Positions 18,640 to 27,376 of a stretch of DNA of 55,661 nucleotides are shown here, piece by piece; the stretch's first letter is position 1; the number at the start of each line of letters is the position of its first letter. A program made the translations under genes and the position numbers. Under the pieces are notes generated by a model. The model did not search any database. It was given only the letters and a program-made list of their open reading frames with translations, and was not told the origin of the DNA. Where the stretch lies: positions 1-55,661 of the forward strand of contig CASFJS010000007.1 of assembly GCA_949295085.1 (NCBI GenBank), in the 5' to 3' direction. Origin of the DNA: an uncultured Pseudomonadota bacterium (GTDB taxonomy: Bacteria > Pseudomonadota > Alphaproteobacteria > RF32 > CAG-239).

Positions 18640-20832
18640 CTAACGAACAGGTTTAATCACAATGGTCGACAACGGCGGTAATGTCAGGCTGACGGAATAC
18701 GGCTTGTAGTTGCACTCTTTTTCTTCCGCCTGCAAAAATCCCTCGTTTTTAACACCGCTTCCCCAGTAGTTTACATCATCACTGTTAAAAATTTCTTGAT
18801 ATTGGATTTCTTCCGGAACACCAATGCGATAATTACGGCGTACCACCGGCGTAAAATTGCAGATAACAATCATATAATCGCCCGGATTGTAGCCTTTGCG
18901 CATATAGGAAATAACACTGTCGTCGGCGTTGGAGTGATCAATCCACTCAAAACCGCGGTAGTCAAAATCCTGCTGATAAAAAGGTGCGTTGCCCTTATAC
19001 ATCAGGTTAAGATCGCGCACGCAGTTTTGCAACCCCTTATACATCGGGTAGTCCAGCAAAAACCAGCGCAATCCCTCTTCGGAATTCCATTCGTAATCCT
19101 GACCGAAATCGCAGCCCATAAACAGCAATTTCTTTCCCGGATGGGTATACATAAAACCATAATAAGCGCGCAGATTGGCAAATTTTTGCCACTCATCGCC
19201 GGGCATTTTGGACAGCATGGAGCCTTTGCCGTGTACAACCTCATCATGCGAAATCGGTAAAATAAAGTTTTCGTTAAAGGCATATAAGAGACCAAAGGTC
19301 AACATTCCGTGATGATACTTGCGATGTACCGGCTCATGCGAAATATAACGCAGTGTATCATTCATCCAGCCCATGTTCCACTTATAACCGAAGCCCAGTC
19401 CGCCCATCGATGTCGGACGCGAGACCATCGGCCAGGCCGTTGATTCTTCGGCGATGGTTACGGCGCCGTCGGCCTGTGAATAGGCCAGCTCATTCATGCG
19501 ACGCAGAAAAGCAATCGCCTCAATGTTTTCATTGCCGCCGTACTGGTTGGGAATCCATTCGCCGTTTTTGCGCGAATAGTCCAGATAGAGCATTGAGGCA
19601 ACCGCATCAACCCGCAAGCCGTCAATATGATATTCCTTGAGCCAGTACAACGCGCTGGCACATAAATAATTGGACACTTCGGCGCGGCCGTAATTATAAA
19701 TCTTGGTGCCCCAATCGACGTGCTCTCCCTTGCGCGGATCGGCGTGCTCATAAAGATGAGTGCCGTCAAATTCATTCAGACCATGCGCATCTTTCGGGAA
19801 ATGTGCCGGAACCCAGTCCATAATCACACCGATACCGGCCTGATGAAATTTGTCAATCAGATAACGAAAATCATCCGGCGTGCCGAAGCGCGATGTCGGC
19901 GCAAACATACCGACAACCTGATAGCCCCATGAGGCATCCAACGGATGCTCGGCAACCGGCAAAAATTCAACATGCGTGAACCCCATGTTGGTTACGTAAG
20001 GAATCAGATGATCGGCCAGCTCGCGATAGCTCAAATACTCGTTACCCTCTTTGCGACGCCAGGACCCCAGATGAACCTCGTAAATAGCCATCGGTTTGTC
20101 AAAAGAATTATATTCGCTGCGGTAATTCATCCACTCGGCATCGTTCCAGATGTAGTGATTAAGATCATACACTACCGAGGCGGTATGGGGGCGCTTTTCG
20201 GCATAAAAAGCCACCGGATCCGATTTTAAGAAAATATTGTTATTTTGGGTTTTGATTTCAAATTTGTACAACTCACCCTCGCCGATGCCCGGAATAAAAA
20301 TATCCCACACACCGCAGGACGGATGTTTGCGCATTACATTGACGCGACCATCCCAGTTATTGAAAGCGCCGACAACGCTGACACGCTTGGCATTCGGGGC
20401 CCAAACGGCAAAGCTGACGCCTTTGACGCCATCCATCTCGCGAATATGCGCGCCCAATTTCTTGTACATTTCAAGATGACTGCCTTCGGCTAAAAGATAA
20501 ACGTCCATGTCGCCCAAAGTCGGCGCAAAACGATACGGATCTTCCGCAATATAGGTGTAATTTTTGTCATTGGTGATACGGAATTTATAATCAAAATCAT
20601 CGGTGCGTCCGAGCTCGATTTGGTAAAAACCACGCTCGTCAAGTTTGGTCATCATTCCCAGAGAACTCCCCGTACCGTCCAAAACTTCGACAGACACGGA
20701 ATGCGGCAGATAAGCACGAATAAAGACCTCTTTTGATCCTTTGTTTTTATGTATTCCCAAAACGGCAAAAATATTGCTGTAGTCACCGTTGATAACGGCT
20801 TCCATTTCCTCTTTTGATAATAAATTCTGCAT
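18640..20832 (-). CDS. glgB: 1,4-alpha-glucan branching enzyme
   Basis: This GH13 branching enzyme has 730 residues, the usual length for the E. coli-type form with N1 and CBM48 (N2) modules (GVSFAVWAPNAKRVSVVGAF). The catalytic Asp is in DGLRVDAVASML (near 405), the acid/base Glu in AEESTAWP (near 460) and the third carboxylate in SHDEVVHGKGSM (near 527). It forms alpha-1,6 branches in glycogen. First gene of glgB-glgX-malQ-HAD; no glgA, glgC or glgP is present in the window. An AAGGAA site precedes the ATG. Confidence 0.96.
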   Translation of the reverse strand: MQNLLSKEEMEAVINGDYSNIFAVLGIHKNKGSKEVFIRAYLPHSVSVEVLDGTGSSLGMMTKLDERGFYQIELGRTDDFDYKFRITNDKNYTYIAEDPYRFAPTLGDMDVYLLAEGSHLEMYKKLGAHIREMDGVKGVSFAVWAPNAKRVSVVGAFNNWDGRVNVMRKHPSCGVWDIFIPGIGEGELYKFEIKTQNNNIFLKSDPVAFYAEKRPHTASVVYDLNHYIWNDAEWMNYRSEYNSFDKPMAIYEVHLGSWRRKEGNEYLSYRELADHLIPYVTNMGFTHVEFLPVAEHPLDASWGYQVVGMFAPTSRFGTPDDFRYLIDKFHQAGIGVIMDWVPAHFPKDAHGLNEFDGTHLYEHADPRKGEHVDWGTKIYNYGRAEVSNYLCASALYWLKEYHIDGLRVDAVASMLYLDYSRKNGEWIPNQYGGNENIEAIAFLRRMNELAYSQADGAVTIAEESTAWPMVSRPTSMGGLGFGYKWNMGWMNDTLRYISHEPVHRKYHHGMLTFGLLYAFNENFILPISHDEVVHGKGSMLSKMPGDEWQKFANLRAYYGFMYTHPGKKLLFMGCDFGQDYEWNSEEGLRWFLLDYPMYKGLQNCVRDLNLMYKGNAPFYQQDFDYRGFEWIDHSNADDSVISYMRKGYNPGDYMIVICNFTPVVRRNYRIGVPEEIQYQEIFNSDDVNYWGSGVKNEGFLQAEEKECNYKPYSVSLTLPPLSTIVIKPVR

Positions 20833-21010
20833 GAATTTTTCCTTAAATTTAACAACATAATTAACGGGACTTTCAAGCCTAAATAAAACCCCCTAACGTA
20901 TCTATAATTTCTAATCAATTTAAATGCAAGTCTTAAATCACTAAAGCCATTTAAATTTTGATTCCGCCCGATATTTTTTGACTTTTTTTCGTATTATTTC
21001 CGATTAAGTA

Positions 21011-21038
21011 TTGACGGATGAAATTTTGTATGTATATT
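21011..21038 (+). promoter_or_regulatory. Promoter of the DUF2934 gene
   Basis: TTGACG (21011-21016), 16 nt, then TATATT (21033-21038). The predicted transcript start near 21045 makes an ATG at 21044 unusable and supports the start at 21077. Confidence 0.55.
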
Positions 21039-21076
21039 AAATAATGTTTATTGAATTTTATTTGGAGTTAGTGATT

Positions 21077-21298
21077 ATGGTAAACAACGAACAAGCTATC
21101 AGAGAAGCCGCTTACTATATCTGGCAAAATGCCGGTTGTCCGTCGGGTCAGGATGAGTATTTCTGGTCGATGGCTGTTGAGCAGCTCTCTAAGGGTTGCA
21201 GCAAATCTTCCTGTGCCAAAAAGTCGTCTTCTTCCAAGACTTCTTCTTGCGCCAAGAAATCTTCTGCCAAGAAATCTTCTGCTAAAAAATCGAAGTAA
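21077..21298 (+). CDS. Small DUF2934 protein with a Lys/Ser/Ala-rich tail
   Basis: A 73-residue protein. The first ~38 residues (AIREAAYYIWQNAGCP, DEYFWSMAVEQL) match the DUF2934 pattern 'I-R-x-x-A-Y-x-I-W-x-x-x-G-x-P-x-G-x-D-x-x-x-W'. The rest is a basic, low-complexity tail with repeated CAKKSS / SAKKSS units, reminiscent of histone-like tails, so nucleic-acid binding is possible. The start at 21077 has a GGAG site 10 nt upstream; the in-frame ATG 33 nt earlier does not. It is monocistronic with its own promoter and terminator. No function is known to me. Confidence 0.85.
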   Translation: MVNNEQAIREAAYYIWQNAGCPSGQDEYFWSMAVEQLSKGCSKSSCAKKSSSSKTSSCAKKSSAKKSSAKKSK

Positions 21299-21321
21299 TT
21301 TTTGCTTCGGTCAGAAGTAGG

Positions 21322-21353
21322 AATCTCCGTCAAACGACGGAGATTTTTTTTAA
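21322..21353 (+). terminator. Rho-independent terminator
   Basis: AATCTCCGTC (21322-21331), loop AAAC, GACGGAGATT (21336-21345), then a T-run. It ends the DUF2934 transcript and reaches the stop of the convergent methyltransferase gene. Confidence 0.9.
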
Positions 21354-22486
21354 TTTGCGACAGCCAAAAGCAATCTTCCGACAACATCTTTTTCGCCCTC
21401 TGTCCTTAATACCAACGGCTTGTTTTGCCAAATCGTAAAACCATTTTTAAGCAGTGTTTTTTCAATGTATTGCGGCGTATGTACAAAACGCGAAGACGGC
21501 ATCAAAAAAAAGTCTTTTTGATTAACCGTATTTTCCGAAACGGTAAAAACAAAAACGCCTCCTGACCGAAGCAAATTTTTAACCAGAGCAAACAGTTTAT
21601 CCACGGCGCCGAAATAGGTAATAACATCGGCTGCGGTTATCATGTCAAAGGGCTTTTTAAGATACGCCGCACAGTCAAAAATATTACACTTTAGCAAATG
21701 ATTATAGAGTTTTTTGGCCTGAGCCTCCCGCAACATATTTGCCGAAATATCGACTCCGACAAAATAATTGTCCGGCATTTTTAACTTTATGGCCTGCGCA
21801 CACAGGCCGCTGCCGCAACCAAGATCGAGAATCCTTTTTTGAGCCGGCTTATTGCAGCCAAAATATGCGGCCAAAATATCGGCTATATCTTGCGGCGAAT
21901 GATAATTCAAATCGGCTAACACATTGTCAAAATCGGGCGCAAAAACATCAAACAGACTCTCAACATATTCCGCCTCCGAACAGGTAAAATTTTCATCCGG
22001 ATAAAACGATTTGTAACACTGTCGCATGATGGCATCATGCGGATACTTTTGCTGCCATTTTTTAAGAATGGAATCCGCAACACGACGGCCGCTGATATCT
22101 GCCACCTCGTAAATCGTATAAGCAAGATTAAGCCGGTGCTCCTTTTGCCCATTGCTGATAACAACCGCCCGCCAAGCTTCATCAAGAGCTTGTTTTCCCT
22201 CGCCCGTCTTTTGACAGGCCTGCGACAAATAATTGTGCCACCACGGATTGGCCGCGTCTGCACGACATAAATCTTCAAAATAAGGAATTGAAGCCGCGTA
22301 ATTTTCCTGTTCAAAAAGCGCCACTGCCAAATTGGCTTTAGCGGCAAAATGTTCGGGATTTTTTTTAAGTATGCGCCGATATAGTTTGGCCGCGGCGGCA
22401 AATTTTTTTTGCTCATAAAAATGGTTGGCTTTTGTCAGCAAATCTTTAATCCTCCGAGCCGACATTTTTGGTAAAAAGCTGAACAT
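21350..22486 (-). CDS. TPR-repeat SAM-dependent methyltransferase
   Basis: In this 378-residue protein, residues ~10-130 are tetratricopeptide repeats (ANHFYEQKKFAAAAKLYRRI, FAAKANLAVALFEQENYAAS). Residues ~200-375 are a class I methyltransferase with motif I LDLGCGSGLCAQAIK, then VGVDISANML and LLRSGGVFVFTVSE. This architecture matches predicted TPR-containing methyltransferases; the substrate is unknown. It is the last gene of a leftward trio with a GT2 and a polytopic glycosyltransferase-like protein, so a lipid-linked or surface glycan is a plausible target. Confidence 0.85.
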   Translation of the reverse strand: MFSFLPKMSARRIKDLLTKANHFYEQKKFAAAAKLYRRILKKNPEHFAAKANLAVALFEQENYAASIPYFEDLCRADAANPWWHNYLSQACQKTGEGKQALDEAWRAVVISNGQKEHRLNLAYTIYEVADISGRRVADSILKKWQQKYPHDAIMRQCYKSFYPDENFTCSEAEYVESLFDVFAPDFDNVLADLNYHSPQDIADILAAYFGCNKPAQKRILDLGCGSGLCAQAIKLKMPDNYFVGVDISANMLREAQAKKLYNHLLKCNIFDCAAYLKKPFDMITAADVITYFGAVDKLFALVKNLLRSGGVFVFTVSENTVNQKDFFLMPSSRFVHTPQYIEKTLLKNGFTIWQNKPLVLRTEGEKDVVGRLLLAVAN

Positions 22487-22495
22487 TCTTTGCCC

Positions 22496-24196
22496 TTATT
22501 CTGCGTGGTAGATTGCAAACAATTTGTTCTCGTATACCGGTTGGGGCAAATTTTTGATTATTTCAAGCGTCTCGGCCTCACGGTTTTGTTTGTGAATAAC
22601 GACCCAATCGCCGGCCTGCGGCCTGCTCTGCGATATCATCGGATAGGCGTATCGATACAAAATTTTGTTATAAACAATTTTATTATACAGCATTTGTTCG
22701 GAATCTTTGAGATCATAAAATTGGGTTTTAAAAACCATCAGATAAGGATAAAAATAATAATGGTAGGCCATGCTCCATGTTTCCAGAGCCCATATTTGCC
22801 TTTCTTCTTCTGAGGGGCGTTCAATCAGAAATATGTTGATTGTGCCTCGTTTATTTTGCGGAATCTGTTGCGCCATAAAATCGGCAACCTGACGATAATA
22901 ATGTCCTTCTTCATTTTCGTAGCCGATTATATCGGCTCGTACCGAATACGCCAGAATAACCGCTGATATCCCCCACAAAATAACCGGTCGGCGTATATTT
23001 TGAAACAGATAAGCCAGCGCAAAAATCGTCGGCAACAAAAGATAATAGCTTTTACCGGCCAAATGCCACGATGTCGGGATCAGGCGCAACATGACAATGC
23101 CTGCGGCAATACTTATGCCTCCGCAAAGGAGACCGCCGCCGCGAAACATCGGATTAATTTTGGAATCCGAATGGCGCACCATTTGCCACAACAAGATACC
23201 TGCGGCGACCGTCAACAAACTCAGTTCAAAGCCATAGTAGCGGATAATTGCGCACAAATTGTCGCTTCGATTGAACGAAAAATAAATATTTTCTTCCGTC
23301 GACGGTATAAACAAAGAATATATAACCAGAAAAGAAAACAGACCAATTCCCACACAAAACTCCAGCGGCATTTTACCGATGGTGCGCAGCGGATGAATAA
23401 AGTTTTGTATTGTTATGTCTTCACTCCATATCCGATACAAAACCGAAGCCGTTACAAGACCGAAGTAAAACAAAACGCAGGTTTCTTTGGTATATATGGC
23501 GACAATCATAAAAAATAAAAAGCCGGTCAACCAACGTAATTTTTGACTACGGCAAAAACGGCGCAGACAAATAAGGCTCAGCATGACGGCAATGATTATT
23601 TCTCTGTCCGGATAGATAATTTGTGCCGTTTGCAACATCGTCGGGGTCAGCAACAATATTGCCAACATCAATAAGCGTCGCGCCACAGGTATATAGTCAA
23701 AGAAACAATACAGACAAACAACCGCCAATGCCAGCTGCAGCAAAAGATATGATTTAATCATATATATGTTATGCGTGACGGCATACAGCGTGCTTAAATC
23801 CCAAAAAGCCAGCGGCGTAATTCTCATGGTATCAAAATTCGGAACCACACCCTCTTTCATGTTACGCATGGTGCCAAAGCCCATGGTATCGAAGCTTTCA
23901 AACAGCGAATTTTCCAATGAAAAGACATAAACACCGGTTATGGTAAAAGCCGCGACAAGAAAAGATAACCCTAACCAGTCTTTAATTGAACGGCGATCGA
24001 ATTTACAGGTCCCGGCATAAAACAAATTGCCCCAATTCCCCTCTTTTAACGGCCGGCGCAACAGCCATACCGACACGGCCAAAAACACCGCGACAATCAA
24101 CAACCACGGCAGCCACAACCGGCTGGCCAGCGTGGTTAAATTAAACTCTAAAATATTTTCCAGAATATTTTCCTGAAACAGCGGAATATCAAACAT
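22496..24196 (-). CDS. Polytopic membrane protein, possibly a GT-C-type glycosyltransferase
   Basis: This 566-residue protein has about ten or eleven hydrophobic segments (e.g. LWLPWLLIVAVFLAVSVWLL, LLMLAILLLTPTMLQ) and a C-terminal soluble domain of ~120 residues. The overall shape, with an early acidic loop and a periplasmic C-terminal part, resembles GT-C/PMT-like polyprenol-sugar glycosyltransferases. I see no decisive DXD-type motif, so this is inference. The gene lies 1 nt after a GT2 gene and 9 nt before the TPR methyltransferase. Confidence 0.65.
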   Translation of the reverse strand: MFDIPLFQENILENILEFNLTTLASRLWLPWLLIVAVFLAVSVWLLRRPLKEGNWGNLFYAGTCKFDRRSIKDWLGLSFLVAAFTITGVYVFSLENSLFESFDTMGFGTMRNMKEGVVPNFDTMRITPLAFWDLSTLYAVTHNIYMIKSYLLLQLALAVVCLYCFFDYIPVARRLLMLAILLLTPTMLQTAQIIYPDREIIIAVMLSLICLRRFCRSQKLRWLTGFLFFMIVAIYTKETCVLFYFGLVTASVLYRIWSEDITIQNFIHPLRTIGKMPLEFCVGIGLFSFLVIYSLFIPSTEENIYFSFNRSDNLCAIIRYYGFELSLLTVAAGILLWQMVRHSDSKINPMFRGGGLLCGGISIAAGIVMLRLIPTSWHLAGKSYYLLLPTIFALAYLFQNIRRPVILWGISAVILAYSVRADIIGYENEEGHYYRQVADFMAQQIPQNKRGTINIFLIERPSEEERQIWALETWSMAYHYYFYPYLMVFKTQFYDLKDSEQMLYNKIVYNKILYRYAYPMISQSRPQAGDWVVIHKQNREAETLEIIKNLPQPVYENKLFAIYHAE

Positions 24197-24197
24197 C

Positions 24198-25007
24198 TTA
24201 TTTCCTTATCATCCATTTGAGGCGCAATTTTCGCAACATCACCAAAATATACGGATAATACCGCCGCGGACAAGATAAAATACCGGCAATTTTCTGCTTA
24301 ACCAAAGTATCGGCCGTTTTCATCTGTTTTTTGCGGGTCAGCGAACAATTGGCTCCGTGCAGATTATATCTGAGCAACACCTGCGGAATATTGGCAAGCT
24401 TTAAGCCGGCGGCAAGCGCCTGCACTACCAGATCGTAATCTTCCGCCGGTGTATAACGGGAATCATAATTAATGCCGCAGTCGGCAAAAGTCTGCCGGCG
24501 GTACATGGCCGTCGGGTGCATGATAACATTGCCTTTTTTAGCATCTTGCCATGTCGGAAAAAGCGGATGACACCACACCCAGCCCAAGTTGACAAGCCGG
24601 CGGCGCCACCATACAACCGTTGACGGCGCAAAAAGCTCAAACCAGGAACCGACCATGGCAATATCCGGATGCGAATCCAAAAAAGCCGCCTGCAGCCGCA
24701 AGCGCTCCGGCAGACAGATATCATCATTATCCAAAACGGCTATATATTCGCCGCGCGCCTGTTCGACCAAAAAATTACGCGAGGCGGCAATTCCCTGATT
24801 ATAATCATGCCGAAACAGGCGAATGCGTCTGTCATCAAAATTTTTGATAATCACACCTGATTCATCCGTTGAAGCATCATCCAACAGCAACAGCTCAAAA
24901 TCATCCATATCCTGCCGCAGAACGGATGCTATGGTATCGGCAATAAACGGCGCAGCGTTGTAGACCGGAACGCAGACAGAAATTTTAGGTTTAGCGGTTG
25001 TGAACAT
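24198..25007 (-). CDS. Family 2 glycosyltransferase
   Basis: This 269-residue GT-A enzyme has the GT2 signature ISVCVPVYNAAPFIADTIAS, the acidic pair in LLLLDDASTDESG and the DXD-type motif AVLDNDDICLPER. The ED block TPAEDYDLVVQALAAG is also present. The acceptor sugar is unknown. First gene of the leftward trio with the membrane protein and TPR methyltransferase; divergent from the methyltransferase at 25104 across a 96-nt gap. No clear Shine-Dalgarno site precedes the ATG. Confidence 0.9.
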   Translation of the reverse strand: MFTTAKPKISVCVPVYNAAPFIADTIASVLRQDMDDFELLLLDDASTDESGVIIKNFDDRRIRLFRHDYNQGIAASRNFLVEQARGEYIAVLDNDDICLPERLRLQAAFLDSHPDIAMVGSWFELFAPSTVVWWRRRLVNLGWVWCHPLFPTWQDAKKGNVIMHPTAMYRRQTFADCGINYDSRYTPAEDYDLVVQALAAGLKLANIPQVLLRYNLHGANCSLTRKKQMKTADTLVKQKIAGILSCPRRYYPYILVMLRKLRLKWMIRK

Positions 25008-25103
25008 ATTTATAAAAACTTTTTACATTTCGGCAACAAGTCATAATATATTTAAAAGGGTTGTCCGTGTCAATTATAAAGCCCTGATATTGAAAGGATA
25101 TTC

Positions 25104-25940
25104 ATGCTGTATTATAAAAAAGTTAATCTTAACAATAAAAATGACAGTTTGACACAGATTTATCATTTTATCGGCGCCGGCAGTACGGTATTGGATGTCG
25201 GCTGTGCCAGCGGCGCCCTGGCAAAGGCGCTGAAACAGAAAAAGAATTGCGCCGTTTACGGATTGGAAGGAAATACGCAAAACGTAAATCTGGCATTGAA
25301 CTCCGATTGTTTTGCCGAAATCAACCTGCAAGATCTTAACCAGCTTAGGGACTCCGATTATCCCGACTATCAGGCTAAATTTGATCATATTGTCTGCGGC
25401 GATGTCTTGGAACATCTGTATGAACCTGATATTGTGCTTGCCAAATTGACAAGCTATCTTAAGCCTGCCGGAACAATGATTATTTCGCTGCCCAATGTTG
25501 CACACGCCAGCATTAAGGCTAATCTTTTGATGGATGATTTTTCATATACGCCGCTCGGTATTTTGGATAGAACACATTTGCATTTTTATACTTACCGCGG
25601 TATTGCACGCCTGTTGGCCGACAACGGATTGGATATTGTCGGCGTATCGGTTGTTACCATGCCGGAGGACGGTTATCAGCCTTCTCCGGTTGCCAAGCTT
25701 CCGCCGGCCGTACGACAATTCATTTTAGATGATATTCATTCGCATATTATGCAATATGTTATGTGTTGCCGATTTGTACCGCAACGGCGTAACCGATATT
25801 CGGCAAATCTGCGTGCGATGAAAAATATTACTCCCATTACCGCGGCTGAAAAAGATTTTGCGTTTCTTCTAAAACGCTTTATCATAACAAAGTTGGCTGG
25901 TCTATGTCCGGTATTGGAAAAGTTGCGAATCCGCCGTTAG
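25104..25940 (+). CDS. Class I SAM-dependent methyltransferase
   Basis: This 278-residue methyltransferase has motif I VLDVGCASGALAKALKQ, motif II VYGLEGN, and FDHIVCGDVLEHLYEPD as motif IV, followed by LKPAGTMIISLPNVAHA. This arrangement is common in methyltransferases from polysaccharide loci. It is followed 10 nt later by a polyprenyl-phosphate glycosyltransferase and is probably co-transcribed. An AAAGGA site precedes the ATG. The substrate is unknown. Confidence 0.88.
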   Translation: MLYYKKVNLNNKNDSLTQIYHFIGAGSTVLDVGCASGALAKALKQKKNCAVYGLEGNTQNVNLALNSDCFAEINLQDLNQLRDSDYPDYQAKFDHIVCGDVLEHLYEPDIVLAKLTSYLKPAGTMIISLPNVAHASIKANLLMDDFSYTPLGILDRTHLHFYTYRGIARLLADNGLDIVGVSVVTMPEDGYQPSPVAKLPPAVRQFILDDIHSHIMQYVMCCRFVPQRRNRYSANLRAMKNITPITAAEKDFAFLLKRFIITKLAGLCPVLEKLRIRR

Positions 25941-25950
25941 GAGAAATATC

Positions 25951-26913
25951 GTGAAGAAACTTGTTGTTATTTTACCCTGCTATAATGAAGAAGATGTCTT
26001 GCCGCAGACAATCAAAAAAATGGAATCGTTGCTGAAAGAACTGATAAAAAATAAAAAAGCGGCGCCGTCCAGTCAGGTTTGTTTTGTTGATGACGGCAGC
26101 CGTGATAATACATGGAAAATCATCAGCGCGGCTTGTCGCAGAAGCAAGCTTTTTGCGGCTTTGAAACTGTCGCGCAATTTTGGACACCAGGGAGCCATTT
26201 TGGCCGGTATGTATGACACGGCGGCCGATATTTATGTCACGATTGATGCCGACTTGCAGGATAATCCGGATTGTATTCCGCAAATGCTTGACGAGATTGT
26301 GAACAACGGCTGCGATGTGGTTTACGGGGTGCGCAACTCTCGCAAAAGCGACAGCTTTTTTAAACGGGCAACGGCTCATTTCTATTATCGCTTACTAAAA
26401 ATTTTGGGTCTTAATATCGTCTATAATCATGCCGATTTCCGGATGATGACCCGCCGCGCGGTTGAAACGCTGAAGCAATTTCCCGAGCGCAATTTGTTTT
26501 TGCGGGCCATTGTGCCGCTTATCGGATTTAAATCGGCGCAGGTTTATTATGAACGCACACCGCGCACGGCCGGCGAGACAAAATATCCGCTCAAAAGCAT
26601 GATGGCTCTGGCCTGGAACGGCATTTCGAACTTTTCTATCGTGCCGTTACGTTTGGTGACTTTTATGGGATTTGTGGTCTGCTTTATCAGCTTGTTTTTT
26701 ATTGCCTATGTCATTTACCGCTGGTCGCAGCAGGGAACCATTGTCGGTTGGGCCTCGACGGTTACCATCATCACCCTGTTTAGCGGGTTGCAGCTTTTGT
26801 CGCTCGGTATTATCGGCGAATATCTGGCAAAAGTTTTTGTTGAGGTTAAACAGCGCCCGCTGTTTATTGTTGAAAGCAAGATTAATCTGACGGAGACGAA
26901 TGATGTCTATTGA
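25951..26913 (+). CDS. Polyprenyl-phosphate glycosyltransferase (GtrB/ArnC/DPM1-like)
   Basis: The protein has 320 residues and a GTG start with TTAGGAG upstream. The soluble GT2 domain carries VILPCYNEEDVLPQTI, VDDGSRDNTW, DADLQDNP and NHADFRMMTRRAVE. Two C-terminal transmembrane segments follow (LVTFMGFVVCFISLFFIAYV, then VTIITLFSGLQLLSLGIIGE). This is the layout of enzymes that load a sugar onto undecaprenyl phosphate on the cytoplasmic face of the membrane. The product could feed a GT-C enzyme such as the one at 22496, but that link is only positional. Confidence 0.92.
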   Translation: MKKLVVILPCYNEEDVLPQTIKKMESLLKELIKNKKAAPSSQVCFVDDGSRDNTWKIISAACRRSKLFAALKLSRNFGHQGAILAGMYDTAADIYVTIDADLQDNPDCIPQMLDEIVNNGCDVVYGVRNSRKSDSFFKRATAHFYYRLLKILGLNIVYNHADFRMMTRRAVETLKQFPERNLFLRAIVPLIGFKSAQVYYERTPRTAGETKYPLKSMMALAWNGISNFSIVPLRLVTFMGFVVCFISLFFIAYVIYRWSQQGTIVGWASTVTIITLFSGLQLLSLGIIGEYLAKVFVEVKQRPLFIVESKINLTETNDVY

Positions 26914-27376
26914 AAAAGTCCGGCAATATTTTAAGGTCTACGGAATCGACAATAAAATTATGGAGTTTGATAAATCAAGCGCCACGGTCGAACTGGCCGC
27001 CAAAGCTCTTGACTGCGCGCCGGCACGGATTGCCAAGACATTGTCTTTTGCGTTGGGCGACAAAACGATTTTGATTGTCACGGCCGGCGATGTCAAAATA
27101 GACAATGCCAAATACAAATCCGAGTTCGGGGGCAAAGCGCATATGTTGCCCTTTAATGATGTTGAGGCTCGCACCGGCCATGCCGCCGGCGGCGTGTGCC
27201 CTTTTGCCGTTAATGACGGGGTAAGCGTTTATTTAGATATTTCCTTAAAACGCTTTACGACGGTATTTCCGGCCTGCGGCAGCAGCAACAGCGCTATTGA
27301 GCTCTCGCCGGACGAGCTTGAAAAATATGCCATGCCGGTCAAATGGATTGATGTGTGTAAAATCCGGCAGGACTAA
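26903..27376 (+). CDS. YbaK/EbsC-family aminoacyl-tRNA deacylase
   Basis: A 157-residue single-domain trans-editing protein of the YbaK/ProX superfamily, which hydrolyses mischarged aminoacyl-tRNAs. Family features are FDKSSATVELAAKAL, AKTLSFALG, the conserved Lys in VKIDNAKYKSEFG, and GHAAGGVCPFAV. Two ATGs overlap (26900 and 26903); GGAG at 26892-26895 is 7 nt from the second, which I prefer. It overlaps the end of the GtrB-like gene and is tail-to-tail with the CNNM gene (4-nt overlap). Its specificity is unclear; the second YbaK-family gene in the window (35035) is the more canonical one. Confidence 0.85.
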   Translation: MSIEKVRQYFKVYGIDNKIMEFDKSSATVELAAKALDCAPARIAKTLSFALGDKTILIVTAGDVKIDNAKYKSEFGGKAHMLPFNDVEARTGHAAGGVCPFAVNDGVSVYLDISLKRFTTVFPACGSSNSAIELSPDELEKYAMPVKWIDVCKIRQD

